From Lachnospiraceae bacterium (GTDB taxonomy: Bacteria; Bacillota; Clostridia; Lachnospirales; Lachnospiraceae), in the NCBI GenBank assembly GCA_021202465.1, contig JAJQCZ010000010.1, forward strand, positions 124,001 to 188,000: 64,000 bases of DNA, read 5' to 3'. Shown one piece after another: positions 35,648 to 43,879 of the stretch (position 1 is the stretch's first letter; every line of letters begins with the position of its first letter). The translations under genes were made by a program, and so were the position numbers. A model generated the notes under the pieces. The model worked only from the letters and a program-made list of their open reading frames with translations, ran no database searches and had not been told where the DNA came from.

Positions 35648-35700
35648 CAGTGAGACAGGCAGACCGCCCGGACGAGCCGGGCGGTCTGCCTGCCTCACTG
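35648..35700 (-). promoter_or_regulatory. Large intercistronic hairpin between tctC and tctB
   Basis: A 24-base stem with a five-base loop (CAGTGAGGCAGGCAGACCGC paired with GCGGTCTGCCTGTCTCACTG and CCGG inside). In the minus-strand RNA all pairs form, one as G-U; on the plus strand that position is an A-C mismatch. There is no T-run. It probably stabilises tctC mRNA or limits read-through, so that binding protein exceeds permease. Confidence 0.75.
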
Positions 35701-35730
35701 GGAAACAATGTTTCGTTTCTTAAATAATGC

Positions 35731-36795
35731 CTACTCGATCGCACCTGCGTTGGTCAGAGCGTCGATCATATTGGTTCTCCAGGCGTCGATGTAAGCGGTC
35801 GCCTCGTCGCTGGTGTAGCCCAGCGCGTTGATGTAAAAGCTGTCCAGGACATCCTGATAGCTTGCATCCTCATAGGCCTCGGCAAAGGCTGCGGACAGGG
35901 TCTCTACGATTGCGGAGTCAGTGCCTTCCTCAACAAAGATGCCGTAGAAAGGTCCCCAGGGCAGATACTGCTCGAAGTCCGGATACTCCTCGGTGACCAG
36001 CGGCACATCAGACATCAGTTCCACGGTCTCGGTGCTGAGCACGCAGAGCCACTTCAGATCGCCGGAGGTGTACTCCTCGATACCGGTCTGCACCTTGCAG
36101 ATCGTGAAATCGCACTCACCGCCCAGGGCAGCCGTCTTGGCGGACGCATCGCTGTCATACTGTACCTGCGTGAATTCCGCGCCGGTGATGGAGGTGATCA
36201 GAGCCGCCACTTCCCAGGGCAGTCCGCCGGTGCCGGTCGTAGCCAGCGTGATGTTCTCACCAGCCAGCGCCGCATCCACGATCTCCGTCAGGGAGCTATA
36301 GGGTGAATCCGCCGCGACAACCACACCCGTAGTCTCATCGCCGATCAGGAAGACACACTCAAAATTGTCATAAGTCAGATCGGAGATTCCCAGCACATCG
36401 TACAGAGCCGGGTTCTCTGCGCCCATCAGCAGGTTGTAGCCGTCGGCGTCCTGATCATACACATACTGGGTCGCGATGGAGCCTGTGCCGCCGGTCTTGT
36501 TCTGGATGACGATGCTCTGTCCCAGGATATCCTGCGCCAGCGTCGCCAGAGGACGCATCAGAGAGTCGGTTCCGCCGCCCTCGCCCCACTGCACGATACC
36601 GTTAATGGTCGTCGTAGGATAGTCGGTGGTGCTGCCGGAGCTGGCCGCCGTCTCACCCTCAGCCGCCGTCGTCTCCGCGGCCGCCGCAGTGGTGTCATCG
36701 GAGCTGTCCGAGCTGCTGGAGCTGCTGCACCCCGCCAGCATCGTGGCCGCCAGAGCCGCTGTCAGAAGCAGAGCCAATACACGTTTCCTGTTCAT
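35731..36795 (-). CDS. tctC: Tripartite tricarboxylate transporter binding lipoprotein
   Basis: A 354-residue TctC-family extracellular solute receptor. The leader ends ATMLAGC, a lipobox, followed by a Ser/Asp/Thr/Ala linker. Family segments are INGIVQWGEGGGTDSLMRPL, QSIVIQNKTGGTGSIATQYV and GTGGLPWEVAALITSITGAE. AAAGGAGGAAACAGTTT precedes the ATG. It is the first gene of the tct operon, separated from tctB by the large hairpin. Bordetella-type relatives bind diverse carboxylates, so the ligand is open. Confidence 0.94.
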   Translation of the reverse strand: MNRKRVLALLLTAALAATMLAGCSSSSSSDSSDDTTAAAAETTAAEGETAASSGSTTDYPTTTINGIVQWGEGGGTDSLMRPLATLAQDILGQSIVIQNKTGGTGSIATQYVYDQDADGYNLLMGAENPALYDVLGISDLTYDNFECVFLIGDETTGVVVAADSPYSSLTEIVDAALAGENITLATTGTGGLPWEVAALITSITGAEFTQVQYDSDASAKTAALGGECDFTICKVQTGIEEYTSGDLKWLCVLSTETVELMSDVPLVTEEYPDFEQYLPWGPFYGIFVEEGTDSAIVETLSAAFAEAYEDASYQDVLDSFYINALGYTSDEATAYIDAWRTNMIDALTNAGAIE

Positions 36796-36902
36796 AAACT
36801 GTTTCCTCCTTTTATTCAGGGAAATCTTCTCCCCTATTTACACAGGCGCTCCTGCCGGAGAACCGACAAAGAGCGTTTATGTACGAACCTTTGACATTCG
36901 GG

Positions 36903-36911
36903 ATTATATCA
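36903..36911 (-). promoter_or_regulatory. Extended -10 promoter for tctC
   Basis: TGATATAAT on the minus strand, with no good -35 at standard spacing. This suggests dependence on an activator; the repeated TTGAACA segments lie just upstream. Confidence 0.45.
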
Positions 36912-37003
36912 TGAACGTTTTTTGAACACAGTGGAAATTTTTTTGAACAGGTGCGATATTTTACGAAAATGACCACACACAGGAAAAATATTTTGCTCCT
37001 GTA

Positions 37004-37032
37004 TTGACTTTCACATATATTTATAGTATCCT
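37004..37032 (+). promoter_or_regulatory. Promoter for the hemolysin III homologue
   Basis: TTGACT, 17 bases, TATCCT, about 85 bases before the ATG. Confidence 0.5.
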
Positions 37033-37117
37033 TTCTGCATAACGTAGTATTGAAAACTACTTGTTGCGGTTCGCGTGTTTTCTGTCTCTGATTCCCATAA
37101 TCTGGAGGTGTATCAAT

Positions 37118-37780
37118 ATGAAACGAACGACGAAATGGAAACTCAAGGATCCCGGCAGCGCCATCACCCATCTCATCGGGCTGGTCGCCTCCGTCCTGGC
37201 CGGAATTCCTCTCCTGTATAAGGCGGCCCGGGAACCGGGCGATCTTCATCTGGCGGCGCTGACCGTCTTCGTCTACAGCCTGATTCTCCTGTATGCGGCC
37301 AGCTCCCTCTACCACTCTTTGAACCTGTCGGATAAAGGAAACCGGCGTCTGAAGAAGTTCGATCACATGATGATCTCCGTCCTCATCGCCGGTACCTATA
37401 CTCCTGTCTGTCTGCTGGTTCTTCCGTCCCGCTGCGGCCTACCCCTGCTGTTTCTGATCTGGGCGGTCGCGCTGGCAGGGATCCTGATCAAGGCATTCTG
37501 GGTCACCTGTCCCCGCTGGTTCTCTTCCTTTCTCTATATCTCCATGGGATGGCTCTGCCTGCTGGCGCTCCCCGCTCTGCTGACCTCTCTCCCGCAGAAC
37601 GCCTTCCTGTGGCTGCTGGCCGGAGGCCTCATCTATACTGCGGGAGGCATCATCTACGCGCTGAAGCTTCCTGCCTTCAATGCCAGGCACCGGCATTTCG
37701 GCACCCATGAGATCTTCCACCTATTCGTCATGGGCGGGAGCCTCTGCCACTATGTTCTGTTCTACCAGTTCGTTGCCTAG
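37118..37780 (+). CDS. Hemolysin III / PAQR family membrane protein
   Basis: A 220-residue protein with seven membrane segments. Conserved metal-site residues are the Ser/His of AASSLYHSLN near residue 68 and the C-terminal histidines in HEIFHLFVMGGSLCHYVLF. The start is the ATG at 37118 after GGAGGTGTATCAAT; an upstream in-frame TTG is less likely. The family includes hydrolases acting on membrane lipids, and the haemolysin name reflects only a Bacillus report. Its last 60 bases overlap the end of larC on the other strand. Confidence 0.9.
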   Translation: MKRTTKWKLKDPGSAITHLIGLVASVLAGIPLLYKAAREPGDLHLAALTVFVYSLILLYAASSLYHSLNLSDKGNRRLKKFDHMMISVLIAGTYTPVCLLVLPSRCGLPLLFLIWAVALAGILIKAFWVTCPRWFSSFLYISMGWLCLLALPALLTSLPQNAFLWLLAGGLIYTAGGIIYALKLPAFNARHRHFGTHEIFHLFVMGGSLCHYVLFYQFVA

Positions 37781-39064
37781 TTCTTCCACGACCCGGCGGC
37801 TCACCTCCGGATAGGGAAGTCCCGTCTTCGCACAGAGGAGACGCAGGCTCTCATATTCCGGATAAGCCCGCAGGATACCGTCCCGCCGACAGAGTTTGAC
37901 ATCAATCTTTCCCAGAGAAGACTCCCAGGGCATGATCATCCGATCCATCACCGAGCGCTCCATCTGCACGCGCCGGATCCCGATCGTGCTCGTCTCCCGG
38001 AAGAGGATCTCTTCCAGAGCCATCCGCTCGTCCTCGCGGCAGATCACCGTGATCTGCCAGGCCGGGCGGTTTTTTTTCATGTAAATCGGCGTGAAAAAGG
38101 CATCCCGCGCTCCGGCTGCGAATAACTGCTCCATCGCATACCCCAGCGTCTCCCCGGTGCAGTCATCCACATTGGTCTCCAGCTTCACGATGGTATCCCG
38201 GGAAGCATTCTCCGCCGACGTCTCCTCAGCCAGGATCATGGCCCGCAGCAGGCTGGGGCGGGAATAGGTCCGTTTCCCGGCTCCCATGCCGACCCTGCGG
38301 ATCCGGTAGCGCGCGGGCAGAGCTCCGCGGGTCCGCATGGCGGCCGCCAGAGCCGCTCCCGTCGGCGTCACCAGCTCGCCCTCCACATCCACGGGTTCCA
38401 CCGGCAGATCGTAGGCAGAGACGATGTTTGTCACGGCAGGTACCGGCACCGGCAGGATTCCGTGCTGACAGCGCACGGTTCCGTGTCCTTCGCGCAGCGG
38501 CCCGATCACGACGTCCTCGATCTGCAGACTGTCGATGCACACTGCCGCCGCCACGATATCCACGATCGAATCAACGGCTCCCACCTCATGAAAATGCACC
38601 TGATCCCGGGGAACACCGTGCGCCGCGGCCTCTGCCTCCGCCAGAATCAGGAAGGTCTGCTCCGCCAGACGCCGGGCAGAGGGCGACAGATCGGCGCTCT
38701 TCAGTATATCCATGATCTCCGGAAGTCCCCGGTGTTCATGATGCGCGTGGTGCGCATGATGTTCGTGATGTGTGTGATCGCCCGGATGCCCTCCCTCCGG
38801 TGCAGGCTCTCCGCCGGTGCCGTGCAGATACTCCATATCATGATCATGATTCTCGTGGGCCTCATCCAGGATTACCCGGAAATCACAGGCGTCAAGCCCC
38901 GCCTTCTTCACCCGGCCGATCTCGGTCCGGTACCCCGACAGGGGCAGGCTCGCAAGCGCCCTCTCCATCGCCTCCCGGTCCGCCCCCAGATCCAGCATGG
39001 CCCCCGTCACCATATCTCCGCTGATGCCGGATGCACACTCCAAATACAATATCCTGTTCTCCAT
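37721..39064 (-). CDS. larC: LarC-type nickel insertion protein
   Basis: A 447-residue protein of the LarC family (nickel insertion/CTP cyclometallase step for the nickel pincer cofactor of lactate racemase). Landmarks are the N-terminal LYLECASGISGDMVTGAMLD, VHFHEVGAVDSIVDIVAAAV, PVPVPAVTNIVSAYDLPV, NVDDCTGETLGYAMEQLF and FTPIYMKKNRPAWQITVI. A His-rich stretch around residues 70-105 probably binds nickel. It is a single frame, unlike the split larC1/larC2 of Lactiplantibacillus. No larA, larB or larE is in the window. The start is the ATG at 39064 after AAAGGAG. Confidence 0.92.
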   Translation of the reverse strand: MENRILYLECASGISGDMVTGAMLDLGADREAMERALASLPLSGYRTEIGRVKKAGLDACDFRVILDEAHENHDHDMEYLHGTGGEPAPEGGHPGDHTHHEHHAHHAHHEHRGLPEIMDILKSADLSPSARRLAEQTFLILAEAEAAAHGVPRDQVHFHEVGAVDSIVDIVAAAVCIDSLQIEDVVIGPLREGHGTVRCQHGILPVPVPAVTNIVSAYDLPVEPVDVEGELVTPTGAALAAAMRTRGALPARYRIRRVGMGAGKRTYSRPSLLRAMILAEETSAENASRDTIVKLETNVDDCTGETLGYAMEQLFAAGARDAFFTPIYMKKNRPAWQITVICREDERMALEEILFRETSTIGIRRVQMERSVMDRMIMPWESSLGKIDVKLCRRDGILRAYPEYESLRLLCAKTGLPYPEVSRRVVEELGNELVEQNIVAEAPAHDE

Positions 39065-39171
39065 CCCTGGTAGCTCCTTTCCCCCGCGGCCGGACGCGCC
39101 TGACGTCCGCGCTCTGCGTCTAATATACTCCCTTCTCCCTTTTTTGACAAGAAGAACGCGCACCCCTTCTC

Positions 39172-39591
39172 TCACCCGCCCAGATCTCCCCAGAAGAAAA
39201 GCAGCGAACCGAGCATTTTCCCTGCCGCAAAGGCCAGCAGAACCCAGGGCAGCCCTGTGCGCAGCCCCAGACGGCGGAAGAAAACAGGGATGACGTTCAG
39301 CGTTTCCGCCAGCGACATGATCAGACAGCCGATAAAGATGCCGTAGGCCAGCCCCAGGACCGCACAAAGCGATGTGCCGCCCCACAGGGGCAGATCATAA
39401 AACCAGACCAGATTCCCCCATACGCCGCCCAGGATGAAACAGGTCTCGTAGATGCCCACGCGGGAAGCCGTATGCGTCTTGTCCGCCATCCGCTGCACCA
39501 GACCGATGGCAATCAGAAAGGCGAAGATTCCCGCCGCCGTGACACCCCCGGCCGCCAGGCCGAAAAAGGCCAGGAGAACCCCCCGGCCCAT
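39172..39591 (-). CDS. spoVAB: Stage V sporulation protein AB
   Basis: A 139-residue membrane protein with five hydrophobic segments, matching SpoVAB in size and in the segments AAGIFAFLIAIGLVQRMADK and TCFILGGVWGNLVWFYDLPL. The SpoVA proteins move dipicolinic acid and calcium into the forespore and out during germination; the role of AB itself is less defined. Its start overlaps the spoVAA stop. The other spoVA genes (C, D, E) are not next to it. Confidence 0.88.
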   Translation of the reverse strand: MGRGVLLAFFGLAAGGVTAAGIFAFLIAIGLVQRMADKTHTASRVGIYETCFILGGVWGNLVWFYDLPLWGGTSLCAVLGLAYGIFIGCLIMSLAETLNVIPVFFRRLGLRTGLPWVLLAFAAGKMLGSLLFFWGDLGG

Positions 39592-40250
39592 CAGTTCTCA
39601 CCGCCCTTCTCTCCGCTCTTCGCAGATGTCCCGCTCCCGGACTGCGCATAGTCCACGATCGCTTCCGCCACATCCTTCTCGTACTGACGCATCTGTACCT
39701 CCAGCGGCGTCGGATCCTCCGTCAGCTTCCAGCCCGCCAGATGATTAAAGAAAAGGACAATGCCCAGAAACAGGCCCAGAGAATACGAGGCCTCCAGAAC
39801 CGTTCGTCCGTTTGAGGCTTCATGCATGACCCTCTGGTAGATCGTTTCGAAGATCTTCCCCACATCCACATCGTTATTAAAGGTCATAATGGCGAAGCCT
39901 CCTCCCACGAAGGCGACCAGCCCCACCGCCGCCGTCTGCAGACGGCTCCACAGAGAGGTCTTGTCAGGTGTGCGGCGGCAGTCGACGACAACATCCTCCG
40001 CTCCCAGAAAACGAACGTCCACCTCCTGGTTCTCCCGGTGAATCCGCTCCAGAATGTCCAGCGCAGACCAGACGTATCTTTTTTTCTTCCCCGCTTCCAC
40101 AGTCTGAAGGAGCAGCCCCTCCCAGTAAGCCTGCATTTCCTCCGGCTGACACCAGAGCTCAGCGACCTGGCCCAGACGGATCTCCTTCTCCCGCACGGAC
40201 GCCGTCGCGGTCAGCTTGACATATAGAACCGGCATTTTCTGTGTTGTCAT
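39591..40250 (-). CDS. spoVAA: Stage V sporulation protein AA
   Basis: A 219-residue protein. An N-terminal soluble domain (LYVKLTATASVREKEIRLGQ) is followed by two membrane segments, LQTAAVGLVAFVGGGFAIM and YSLGLFLGIVLFFNHLAG, and a charged tail. This matches SpoVAA. It lies 100 bases downstream of sigF, as in the spoIIA-spoVA arrangement of many clostridia, and overlaps spoVAB by one base. In Bacillus this operon is transcribed by forespore sigma G. Confidence 0.9.
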   Translation of the reverse strand: MTTQKMPVLYVKLTATASVREKEIRLGQVAELWCQPEEMQAYWEGLLLQTVEAGKKKRYVWSALDILERIHRENQEVDVRFLGAEDVVVDCRRTPDKTSLWSRLQTAAVGLVAFVGGGFAIMTFNNDVDVGKIFETIYQRVMHEASNGRTVLEASYSLGLFLGIVLFFNHLAGWKLTEDPTPLEVQMRQYEKDVAEAIVDYAQSGSGTSAKSGEKGGEN

Positions 40251-40350
40251 GGCACTCTCCTGTCTGAAACGGAAATCCCTTCCGGATTCCGTCCGTTTTC
40301 TTCCAGTATGTCACGCCCTTTCTGAAAATATTCCTCCTCCGCGCTTTCTC

Positions 40351-41115
40351 TCAGCGGCTCGCCTTCCTCCCATCTGTTTTCCTTTCCGTTCCCTCGAACC
40401 ACCTCTGCCGCATTTTCTTCAGCACCTTTTTCTCTGTCCGTGAAACCTGTACCTGAGAGATTCCCAGCTCCTGCGCCACCTGCACCTGTGTCCTGCCGTC
40501 CAGATAACGCAGCGAGATCAGCCGCTTCTCATTCTCCGGCAGCTCGGCGAAGACCTTCTGCAGCACCAGACGATTCAGGAGCTTCTCCTGATGATCCTCC
40601 GGTTCCTCCAGCCGGTCCATGAGACGAAGCTCCCGCCCGTCGCTCACGGAGAGCGGCTGATACAGCGATTCCACCTCCGCAGAGGCCTCCACGGCAGCGG
40701 CCAGCTCCTCCGTTCCGACCCCCATTTCCTGCGAAAGCTCGCCGAGCGTCGGTTCCCGCCCCAGCCGGTTTCCGAGTTCCTCCGACACGGTACGGACCCG
40801 CCAGGACATCTCCCGGAGGCTGCGGCTCACCCGGATAAGACCGTCATCCCGGAGAAACCGGCGGATCTCCCCTGTGATAACGGGAACCGCGTACGTGGAG
40901 AATTTCACTTCGTAAGAAAAATCAAAGCGGTCGATCGCCTTCAGCAGACCGATGCTTCCGATCTGGAACAGATCCTCCCTGTCACAGCCCCGTCCCTGAA
41001 ACCGGCGGACGACACTCCAGACCAGACCGACATTCTCCTCCACCAGCTGCTCCCGGGCCTGTCTGTCTCCCTCCGCCGCCGCGCGCAGAAGACAGTGATT
41101 GTCATCCCATTCCAT
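40351..41115 (-). CDS. sigF: Sporulation sigma factor F
   Basis: First forespore-specific sigma factor (254 residues). Region 2 contains RRFQGRGCDREDLFQIGSIG and LLKAIDRFDFSYEVKFSTYA, then GEIRRFLRDDGLIRVSRSLR. Region 3 has EPTLGELSQEMGV, and region 4 has LISLRYLDGRTQVQVAQELG and ISQVQVSRTEKKVLKKM. It starts 14 bases inside the end of spoIIAB. It also provides the full-length comparison showing what the sigG fragment lacks. Confidence 0.96.
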   Translation of the reverse strand: MEWDDNHCLLRAAAEGDRQAREQLVEENVGLVWSVVRRFQGRGCDREDLFQIGSIGLLKAIDRFDFSYEVKFSTYAVPVITGEIRRFLRDDGLIRVSRSLREMSWRVRTVSEELGNRLGREPTLGELSQEMGVGTEELAAAVEASAEVESLYQPLSVSDGRELRLMDRLEEPEDHQEKLLNRLVLQKVFAELPENEKRLISLRYLDGRTQVQVAQELGISQVQVSRTEKKVLKKMRQRWFEGTERKTDGRKASR

Positions 41116-41554
41116 CCTGCCGCTCCCTGCTTCTCTTCTTCATGGTCACGACGGTTCCCTCCCCGGGGCGGGAGACGACATCCACCCGGTCCATAAAGGC
41201 CTCCATAAAGGAAAAACCCATGCCGGAGCGCCCCTCGTCCGGCCTGGTTGTAAATAAAGGCTCCCGTGCCCGCGCCACATTCTCGATACCGACGCCCTGA
41301 TCCCGGATGCGCAGGGTCAGTTCCCGGTCACAGAGCTCCGCTTCCAGCGTAATCTCCCCCGGACCACCTCCGTAGCCGTGAATGATACTGTTTGTGACCG
41401 CCTCCGACACAGCAGTCTTCACGTCCTCTACCTCCTCCAGCGTCGGATCCAGCCTGGAGAAAAAGGCGGCCGCCGTCACCCGCGCCAGCTTCTCGTTGCT
41501 GGAACGACTCTCCAGAATCAGTGTCATCTTCTCCCGTCCCCCACTCTGCTCCAT
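41102..41554 (-). CDS. spoIIAB: Anti-sigma F factor and serine kinase
   Basis: A GHKL-fold kinase (150 residues from ATG 41554) that holds SigF inactive and phosphorylates SpoIIAA. The N box is VSEAVTNSIIHGYGG, G1 RIRDQGVGIENVA and G2 GRSGMGFSFMEAFMDRVDV. ATG 41554 follows GAGGTGAGACGC and lies five bases after the spoIIAA stop; ATG 41527 after GGGAG is an alternative. The overlap with sigF matches the usual spoIIA operon, where tight stoichiometry matters. Confidence 0.94.
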   Translation of the reverse strand: MEQSGGREKMTLILESRSSNEKLARVTAAAFFSRLDPTLEEVEDVKTAVSEAVTNSIIHGYGGGPGEITLEAELCDRELTLRIRDQGVGIENVARAREPLFTTRPDEGRSGMGFSFMEAFMDRVDVVSRPGEGTVVTMKKRSRERQDGMG

Positions 41555-41559
41555 GCGTC

Positions 41560-41943
41560 TCACCTCTCCCTTTCTCCGTCCTGCCCGCACGCCTCCGATC
41601 CGTCCGACGGCGGATTCAGCGCCTCCTCCAGCGTATTACAGATCCGCGCCAGCCGCGGAATCCCGGCCATTTCCAGGAGGCGGCGCACACGGCGCCCGGC
41701 ACCGCAGACCGCCACCTCCCCCTCTCTCTCCCGGAACAGCTTATATGTACCGAGAACCGCCCCGACCCCGGCGCTGTCCATAAACCGGGTCCGGGAATAA
41801 TCGAACACCAGGCGCCGGATCCGGCGCCCCCGCAGGCCCTCCTCCGTCTGCCGTCTCAGATCCCGACTGCTGTGATGGTCCAGCTCCTCCGGCAAATGGA
41901 TCACCAGGCTCTCCCCGATCACTTCACACTGCACGTTATTCAT
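41560..41943 (-). CDS. spoIIAA: Anti-anti-sigma F factor
   Basis: A STAS-domain protein (127 residues) that releases SigF by binding SpoIIAB when unphosphorylated. The phospho-serine lies in FMDSAGVGAVLGTYKLF. The start is the ATG at 41943 after AAGGGAGCGAAGC. The C-terminal tail of about 20 polar residues is slightly longer than in Bacillus. It is first in spoIIAA-spoIIAB-sigF; a sigma-H type promoter is expected in the 120-base gap upstream, but I could not place it with confidence. Confidence 0.94.
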   Translation of the reverse strand: MNNVQCEVIGESLVIHLPEELDHHSSRDLRRQTEEGLRGRRIRRLVFDYSRTRFMDSAGVGAVLGTYKLFREREGEVAVCGAGRRVRRLLEMAGIPRLARICNTLEEALNPPSDGSEACGQDGERER

Positions 41944-41990
41944 GCTTCGCTCCCTTCCCGCACGGGCCGCACCCGTCTTTCTTCTCAAAG

Positions 41991-42035
41991 AAAAAACACA
42001 GAAAATATCATTTCTGATACTCTCTGTGCTTTCTC
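41991..42035 (-). terminator. Terminator after the TPR gene, before spoIIAA
   Basis: On the minus strand AAAGCACAGAGAGTATCAGA pairs with TGATATTTTCTGTGTTTTTT, ending in a T-run. It insulates the spoIIA operon from upstream transcription. Confidence 0.75.
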
Positions 42036-42065
42036 TTTTTTTCTTATGTCTTTCGGTCGTTTCCG

Positions 42066-43472
42066 CTATTCGCCGCCCAGCGACTCCACCTTCGCCTGTG
42101 CCTCGTCATAGTACTCGCTGTCAGCATAGTCATCGACAATCTGCTGATAGTAATTCAGCGCCGTTTCGTCATCATCCCGCCTCTCGTAGCAAAGTCCCAG
42201 GTAGTACATCGCCGGATCGTAGTCCGCATTCAGCGACAGGCACTCCTCGAAGAGCTCGATGGCGTCGGAATAATAATACTCATTGTACCGCTCCAGCCCC
42301 TCATTGAAGACCTCCGCCACCATGTCCTCCGTCACATACTGCTGCATTGACTCATAGACGGCGGTAAAAGCCGTGGAATCCACCGCGTCCGTCTCGATGG
42401 AGGCAAACGCCTCCGCCAGATCCGCTTTCTCCGTATCCGCGTCCATATACAGATCCACCACTTCCAGCAGTGCATCATACTGTGACAGGACGCCCTCCGA
42501 GTCGTCTGTATAGGTATCCAGCGTCTCGTTCAGGCTCTCCATCTCCGCCTGCAGCTCCTCCACCTGTGTCGTCAGCGTCTGAATCTCCAGCTCCTTGTCC
42601 GATAGCTTCGTAGCGTAAGAAGCAATGGCCTGATTCTGTTCCACGCTGGCATTTCGTTTGACGGTGGGCACGATCACGAACTGAATCAGGCACACCGCGG
42701 CGGCAAAGCCGGCCAGAACGCCCAGCGCTACCCGTGTTCTCCCGGATCTCTCCCGGTACTCGGGAACGATGACGTCCGCAGAGCCGGATTCCTCCGCCGA
42801 GAGCAGCGCCTTCTGCGTCCTCTCCTCCTGATATTTCTCCTTGCCGGAACGGTTCTTCCCCAGCTTGCCGCGGATCAGGCGGCTGTATTTCAGGCACAGC
42901 GTATTCCCCCGGTCGATTTTCAGCGCCCGCTTCAACAGGCGGTTCGCCCGCGAATACTCCTCATCCTCGATATACAGCAGCGCCAGAAGCTGATAGGCCT
43001 TGATAAAATGCGGATGCTGTTTGATGACCCGCTTCAGCTGCACGATGGCCAGATCGATCCCGTCGTTCTTCGCATGAGACAGGGCCTGATTAAACTTCTT
43101 GATGGCCTGATTCATGCTCTCCAGCTGGTTCCGGTCCTCCTGAAGCTGATTCAGATACTCGTCAGCCAGATTGTCCGAGGATTTGAAATTCTTGCTGATC
43201 ACCCACTGGCTCAGAGCCTCCACGACCTCACCCATCTCGTAGCAAACCAGCCCCAGGAGATTCCTGGCGTCTATGTTTTTCTTATCATACTGAAGACTCT
43301 TGCTCAGCGCCTCCGCGGCGCCCGACAAATCCCGGAGGCGGGCCTTTTCCAGCCCCGCGTTATAGTAATTGTTGGAGATGTGAATAATCTTCCGGTACAC
43401 CGAGACATCCGCGCCGCAGCGAAGGCAGTAGCGGCCGGATCCCAGCTTGCTTCCGCACTGGTAACAGTTCAT
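42066..43472 (-). CDS. Zinc-ribbon, TPR-containing membrane protein
   Basis: A 468-residue protein. The N-terminus is a zinc ribbon with MNCYQCGSKLGSGRYCLRCG. It is followed by TPR-like repeats to about residue 200 (SGAAEALSKSLQYDKKNIDA, AYQLLALLYIEDEEYSRANR), one membrane segment near 250 (VALGVLAGFAAAVCLIQFVI), a coiled coil (ELEIQTLTTQVEELQAEMES) and C-terminal TPRs (YSDAIELFEECLSLNADYDP). The inside part carries the ribbon and the outside part the second TPR set. Probably a scaffold; the partner is unknown. It is preceded by a 46-residue gene one base away. Confidence 0.8.
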   Translation of the reverse strand: MNCYQCGSKLGSGRYCLRCGADVSVYRKIIHISNNYYNAGLEKARLRDLSGAAEALSKSLQYDKKNIDARNLLGLVCYEMGEVVEALSQWVISKNFKSSDNLADEYLNQLQEDRNQLESMNQAIKKFNQALSHAKNDGIDLAIVQLKRVIKQHPHFIKAYQLLALLYIEDEEYSRANRLLKRALKIDRGNTLCLKYSRLIRGKLGKNRSGKEKYQEERTQKALLSAEESGSADVIVPEYRERSGRTRVALGVLAGFAAAVCLIQFVIVPTVKRNASVEQNQAIASYATKLSDKELEIQTLTTQVEELQAEMESLNETLDTYTDDSEGVLSQYDALLEVVDLYMDADTEKADLAEAFASIETDAVDSTAFTAVYESMQQYVTEDMVAEVFNEGLERYNEYYYSDAIELFEECLSLNADYDPAMYYLGLCYERRDDDETALNYYQQIVDDYADSEYYDEAQAKVESLGGE

Positions 43473-43473
43473 C

Positions 43474-43614
43474 CTAGCGCTGCTCCTTTTCCCTGAGAAT
43501 CTCCAGCATGATATCCGTCATGTCCTTCAGATTCATATTTACAATGGCATCCTCCGCCTGTTCCACTTCCTTGCTGGGACGGAATTTGCTCAGTTCCTCA
43601 TCAAAATTTATCAT
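43474..43614 (-). CDS. Conserved-looking 46-residue acidic protein
   Basis: An ATG at 43614 after GGGAGG, reading MINFDEELSKFRPSKEVEQA, then AEDAIVNMN and LKDMTDIMLEILREKEQR before TAG. It is entirely helical in appearance and charged. It ends one base before the start of the zinc-ribbon TPR gene, so the two are surely co-expressed and perhaps partners. Function unknown. Confidence 0.7.
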   Translation of the reverse strand: MINFDEELSKFRPSKEVEQAEDAIVNMNLKDMTDIMLEILREKEQR

Positions 43615-43779
43615 ATCCGTACCTCCCGATGCGGGCTCTCTGCCGTGTTCTCTGATCCGCGCCCGGAGCTGCCCTGGAGCGCTCTTCTATCTTATAATAC
43701 TCGCATCGATTCTGCAAGATATTTCTTCCGCAGGATTCGCCGGAATCCGTTTTCAACGGCACAAAAGAGACAGTTTTCA

Positions 43780-43808
43780 TTTACAATGAACCACATTTCT
43801 TTTATAAT
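43780..43808 (+). promoter_or_regulatory. Promoter for citC
   Basis: TTTACA, a 17-base spacer and TATAAT, about 70 bases before the start codon. Confidence 0.65.
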
Positions 43809-43879
43809 GGAAAAGAGACGCCCGCGTTTCACCGCGGTGTAAACATATAGTAAATCAAGGAACAAGAAAGGATATCCGT

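Larger units (their letters stand above)
36796..37117. other. Divergent intergenic region between tctC and the hemolysin III gene
   Basis: This AT-rich stretch holds an extended -10 promoter for tctC on one strand and a TTGACT/TATCCT promoter for the hemolysin III homologue on the other. Two near-identical TTTTTTGAACA runs at about 36919 and 36942 are candidate regulator half-sites. No coding frame is seen. Confidence 0.5.
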
